From an uncultured Clostridia bacterium (GTDB taxonomy: Bacteria > Bacillota > Clostridia > Oscillospirales > CAG-382): a stretch of DNA of 55,992 nt. Below, one piece after another: positions 53,098-55,992 of this stretch; the first letter of the stretch is position 1, and each line of letters begins with the position of its first letter. The notes beneath the pieces are model-generated. The model worked only from the letters and a program-made list of their open reading frames with translations, had not been told where the DNA came from and searched no databases. The stretch covers positions 1 through 55,992 of the forward strand of contig CALWBE010000023.1 of the NCBI GenBank assembly GCA_944375955.1. Direction: 5' to 3'. The position numbers and the translations under genes are program-made.

Positions 53098-54888
53098 ATG
53101 ACAATAACAAACGATATACTCTACATTGGAGTCAATGACAAAAAAATCGATCTTTTTGAAGGTCAATATGCCGTTCCAAACGGTATGTCATATAACTCCT
53201 ATTTGATTCTTGATGAAAAGACGGCAATATTTGACACCGTAGATCAAAATTTTACTCATGAATGGCTTGATAATATTCAAAATACTTTGGGAGACAGAAA
53301 GCCCGATTACCTTATAGTTCAACATATGGAACCTGACCATTCAGCTAACATTTCCACATTCATGAAATTATATCCAGACACCATAATCGTATCTTCTTCA
53401 AAAGCTTTTGCTATGATGCAAAACTTTTTCGGCACTGACTTTCCTGACAGAAGAATAGTCGTTGCAGACGGAGACTCTTTATCATTAGGAAAGCATACTT
53501 TAAATTTTTATACAGCTCCTATGGTACATTGGCCAGAAGTTATTGTAACATATGACAGCTTTGAAAAGATACTATTCTCCGCGGATGGATTCGGAAAATT
53601 CGGGACTTATGATGTGGATGAGCCGTGGGATGACGAAGCTCGGAGATACTATTTCGGAATTGTAGGGAAATACGGAGTACAAGTACAGGCTTTATTAAAA
53701 AAAGCATCTGAACTTGATATTGCGATGATTTGTCCGCTTCACGGACCTGTTTTAAAGAGCAATCTTAAACATTATATTTCACTTTATAACACATGGTCGT
53801 CATATATTCCCGAAAGTGAAGGAATTGTCATCGCCTATACATCTGTTTACGGAAATACTAAAAAAGCCGTTGATATTCTTGCAGAAAAATTGCGCGTGAA
53901 AGGATGCCCAAAAATTACTGCATACGATCTTGCGCGCTGCGATATCTCAAAAGCCGTCAGTGATGCTTTCCGTTACGATAAGATTGTTTTAGCTACTACA
54001 ACTTACAATGCTGATATATTTCCGTTTATGCGCAATTTTATCGAACATCTCACAGAACGTGGTTTTAAATCGAGAAAAATTGCTGTTATTGAAAATGGTA
54101 GCTGGGCGCCTCTTGCAGCAAAAGTTATTAAAAATATGCTTTCGGAATGTAAAGACATTGTTTACGTCGAACCTATTATAAGCATTAAATCTGCATTAAG
54201 CGATGAAAACAATACTAAGATTGACAAGCTTTCAGATGAGCTTTGTATGGAATATATCGCACGCAAAGACGATATTGCAAATAAATTGGACATGTCTGCA
54301 TTATTTAATATAGGCTACGGTCTTTATGTCGTAACCTCTAATGACGGTAAAAAAGATAACGGTCTTATTGTGAATACTGTATCTCAGGTGACAAATTCTC
54401 CAAATAGGATTGCAGTTACAATAAATAAAGCAAATTATTCTCATCATGTAATTAAGCAAACTGGAAAAATGAATATAAACTGTCTTTCGGTTGACGCTCC
54501 GTTTTCGGTGTTTGAAAGATTTGGTTTTCAAAGCGGCAGAAATACAGATAAATTCGCCGACTATCCGCTTTTACGTTCTGTTAACGGTATTGCTTTTCTC
54601 ACTAAATATATAAACTCTTTTATGTCACTTAAAGTAGAACAATATATTGATCTTGACACTCACGGAATGTTTATATGCAGCGTAACAGAAGCGCGGGTGA
54701 TGTCAAACGCCGAAACTATGACATATACCTATTATCAGAAAAATGTAAAGCCCAAACCAAAAACAGAAGGAAAAAAAGGCTTTGTATGTAAAGTCTGCGG
54801 GTACGTGTATGAAGGTGATGAACTTCCGGCAGACTATATATGCCCGCTATGTAAACACGGCGCAGCAGATTTTGAACCTATCGGCTGA
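53098..54888 (+). CDS. Flavodiiron protein with flavin-reductase and rubredoxin domains
   Basis: 596 residues, four domains: metallo-beta-lactamase-like diiron core (1-250; HMEPDHS at 76-82 supplies iron ligands, later H147-type and CPLHGPVL), flavodoxin (about 258-400; [15 protein letters not shown] binds FMN), flavin reductase-like (about 405-545; [32 protein letters not shown]) and rubredoxin (560-596; [12 protein letters not shown]...ICPLCKHG). The chain can carry electrons internally from NAD(P)H to the diiron site and reduce O2 to water, or NO. Cytoplasmic. GGAG precedes the ATG. It is followed by rubrerythrin, forming an oxygen-defence pair. Confidence 0.93.
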   Translation: MTITNDILYIGVNDKKIDLFEGQYAVPNGMSYNSYLILDEKTAIFDTVDQNFTHEWLDNIQNTLGDRKPDYLIVQHMEPDHSANISTFMKLYPDTIIVSSSKAFAMMQNFFGTDFPDRRIVVADGDSLSLGKHTLNFYTAPMVHWPEVIVTYDSFEKILFSADGFGKFGTYDVDEPWDDEARRYYFGIVGKYGVQVQALLKKASELDIAMICPLHGPVLKSNLKHYISLYNTWSSYIPESEGIVIAYTSVYGNTKKAVDILAEKLRVKGCPKITAYDLARCDISKAVSDAFRYDKIVLATTTYNADIFPFMRNFIEHLTERGFKSRKIAVIENGSWAPLAAKVIKNMLSECKDIVYVEPIISIKSALSDENNTKIDKLSDELCMEYIARKDDIANKLDMSALFNIGYGLYVVTSNDGKKDNGLIVNTVSQVTNSPNRIAVTINKANYSHHVIKQTGKMNINCLSVDAPFSVFERFGFQSGRNTDKFADYPLLRSVNGIAFLTKYINSFMSLKVEQYIDLDTHGMFICSVTEARVMSNAETMTYTYYQKNVKPKPKTEGKKGFVCKVCGYVYEGDELPADYICPLCKHGAADFEPIG

Positions 54889-54919
54889 CGCTATAAATAA
54901 ATATAAAGGAGAGAGAAAA

Positions 54920-55579
54920 ATGAAAAAGTACAAATGCAAAGTTTGCGGATTGGTTTTTGAAGTAGCAGAAGGTGTAGAACCTGTATGTCCAAAATGCAAA
55001 GCTAAAGGAGATAATCTTGAGCTTATTGAACCTGTTGCAAAAACGACAAAATATTCTGGTACACAAACAGAGAAAAACCTTGAAGCGGCATTTGCCGGAG
55101 AATCACAGGCAAGAAACAAGTACACTTACTTTGCCTCAAAGGCAAAAAAAGAGGGCTTTGAACAGATTGCAGCTCTTTTTCTTAAAACGGCAGAAAATGA
55201 GAAAGAGCATGCTAAAATGTGGTTTAAAGAGCTTGAGGGCATTGGAAATACTGCTGAAAACCTTAAGGCTGCTGCCGAGGGCGAAAACTATGAATGGACC
55301 GATATGTATGACGGTTTTGCTAAGACTGCCGATGAAGAAGGATTCCATGATTTAGCAGAAAAGTTCCGCATGGTAGCTGCAATTGAAAAACATCATGAAG
55401 AACGCTACCGTGCTCTTCTGCGTAATGTGGAGACAGCTCAGGTGTTTGCAAAAAGCGAAGTTAAAGTCTGGGAATGCCGCAACTGCGGACATATTATCGT
55501 TGGCACAAATGCGCCTGACGTTTGTCCTGTATGTTCGCATCCTCAAAGCTATTTTGAACTGAACTGTGAAAACTATTAA
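54920..55579 (+). CDS. Rubrerythrin with rubredoxin-like domains at both ends
   Basis: 219 residues from the ATG at 54920, with AAAGGAGAG upstream; the open frame extends earlier but overlaps the flavodiiron gene and lacks a ribosome site. N-terminal rubredoxin-like knuckles (CKVCGLVFE...CPKCKA, residues 5-27), central four-helix diiron domain ([31 protein letters not shown]), and a C-terminal rubredoxin-like domain ([10 protein letters not shown]...CPVCSHP). Rubrerythrins reduce hydrogen peroxide with electrons from NADH via rubredoxin. The N-terminal domain recalls reverse rubrerythrins; having both is less common. Confidence 0.93.
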   Translation: MKKYKCKVCGLVFEVAEGVEPVCPKCKAKGDNLELIEPVAKTTKYSGTQTEKNLEAAFAGESQARNKYTYFASKAKKEGFEQIAALFLKTAENEKEHAKMWFKELEGIGNTAENLKAAAEGENYEWTDMYDGFAKTADEEGFHDLAEKFRMVAAIEKHHEERYRALLRNVETAQVFAKSEVKVWECRNCGHIIVGTNAPDVCPVCSHPQSYFELNCENY

Positions 55580-55600
55580 GATACAAATTTAATTTTTAAT

Positions 55601-55640
55601 GAGTCCGGTTTTATTCCGGACTCGTTTTAATTTATTTTTG
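55601..55640 (+). terminator. Terminator after rubrerythrin
   Basis: GAGTCCGG (55601-55608) pairs with CCGGACTC (55616-55623), 7-nt loop, then T-rich sequence. Confidence 0.85.
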
Positions 55641-55644
55641 TAAC

Positions 55645-55741
55645 AATAAATATCCACCCGCATAGCGGGTGGTATTTCATTTTCGGGCATAGCCCTAATA
55701 ATACTGGCGGCGCACAAGTGCGCTTGAGATTGGCCTGCCAG
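55645..55741. mobile_element. Terminal hairpins of an IS200/IS605-type element
   Basis: Left of the transposase stop lie CCACCCGC-ATA-GCGGGTGG (55654-55672, perfect 8-bp hairpin with a 3-nt loop) and a second structure, CTGGC (55704-55708) with GCCAG (55737-55741) enclosing GCGCAC-AA-GTGCGC (55710-55723). Subterminal hairpins at this end are what IS200/IS605 transposases recognise in single-stranded DNA. The exact element boundary, near 55640-55653, was not determined. Confidence 0.7.
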
Positions 55742-55752
55742 CCATGCAACTG

Positions 55753-55992
55753 TTACTTACTACCCATAAATGGGTCCCGTGGGTCAAACATCGACAACTG
55801 ATCGCTTTCCTTATCCCTTTTTAATTGATCTGCTATATATGCTTTTATCGCTTTTGTATTTTTATCCACGGTATCAACATAATATCCCTTACACCAAAAT
55901 TCGCGATTTCGGTATGCAAATTTCATATTCCCGTACTTCTGGAATATTAGCAATGCACTTTTTCCTTTCAGATATCCCATAAATCCCGAAAC
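55753..55992 (-). CDS. tnpA: IS200/IS605 family transposase TnpA, C-terminal part (truncated by window edge)
   Basis: The frame is open to the right edge; 79 residues are visible. GFMGYLKGKSALLIFQKYGN, NREFWCKGYYVDTVDKNTKAIKAYI and the end DQLSMFDPRDPFMGSK match the C-terminal half of Y1-HUH transposases, including the region of the catalytic Tyr helix (GYYVDTV). The HUH motif lies beyond the edge. A real ISs element with its hairpin end is present; whether it is intact cannot be judged. Confidence 0.9.
   Translation of the reverse strand, partial: VSGFMGYLKGKSALLIFQKYGNMKFAYRNREFWCKGYYVDTVDKNTKAIKAYIADQLKRDKESDQLSMFDPRDPFMGSK

Noticed and set aside
55654..55741. CRISPR-like or tRNA-like structure near the right edge
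   Set aside because: The hairpins differ in sequence, are not spaced repeats, and fit the end of an IS200/IS605 element.

Overview
The window is AT-rich, densely packed DNA, apparently from an anaerobic, endospore-forming member of the Clostridia (Oscillospiraceae-like by eye; the genus cannot be told from sequence alone). The spore genes (spoVAD, spoVAE, a cwlD-like amidase, a possible spoIIM), oxygen-defence proteins of strict anaerobes (multidomain flavodiiron protein, rubrerythrin), an acyl-ACP thioesterase, an archaeal-type aspartate-semialdehyde dehydrogenase and SLH domains all fit this. No rRNA, tRNA or CRISPR array was seen.

Layout. 1-740: the last part of a large serine recombinase with its terminator, visibly more GC-rich than the rest, which is the end of a mobile element lying mostly off the left edge. 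799-3279: FkbM methyltransferase and MATE exporter, one minus-strand operon. 3503-8116: an SLH-anchored phosphodiester-glycosidase protein, then an NfeD-like protein, spoVAD and spoVAE. 8228-23303: one strong promoter and a long, tightly coupled operon for a Wzx/Wzy-type surface polysaccharide: PIG-L deacetylase, initiating sugar-phosphate transferase, SDR, two ATP-grasp ligases, three glycosyltransferases, an asparagine-synthase-like ligase, a glucuronyl C5-epimerase, Wzy, a frameshifted pyruvyltransferase, Wzx and WecB. 23327-25716: a LysR regulator and an SLC13-type permease. 25762-29508: a helix-turn-helix/galacturonokinase-like fusion, UDP-glucose dehydrogenase and a DUF11 protein.

29526-44794 is mostly housekeeping: acyl-ACP thioesterase, radA, cwlD, two Xer recombinases, a possible spoIIM, the ylxM-ffh-rpsP-khpA operon, cardiolipin synthase and asd. 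44885-55640: trpS, a WecA/TagO-like enzyme, several unrecognised small genes, a metallophosphoesterase-thiI-cinA-methyltransferase operon, and the flavodiiron/rubrerythrin pair. From about 55650 an IS200/IS605 element begins and runs off the right edge.

How the genes work together. The polysaccharide region combines UDP-glucuronate supply, a C5-epimerase, an N-deacetylase, a galacturonokinase-like enzyme, a pyruvyltransferase and three carboxylate-activating ligases. This suggests an acidic glycan with epimerised uronic acids carrying amide or amino-acid and pyruvate decorations. It resembles the early steps of heparan biosynthesis without sulfation and is the best candidate here for an undescribed system. 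Two genes (pyruvyltransferase, and a methyltransferase near 51.9 kb) are each split by a one-base shortfall in a poly-A run; both sites also fit -1 slippage, so they may be sequence errors, mutations, phase variation or real recoding.
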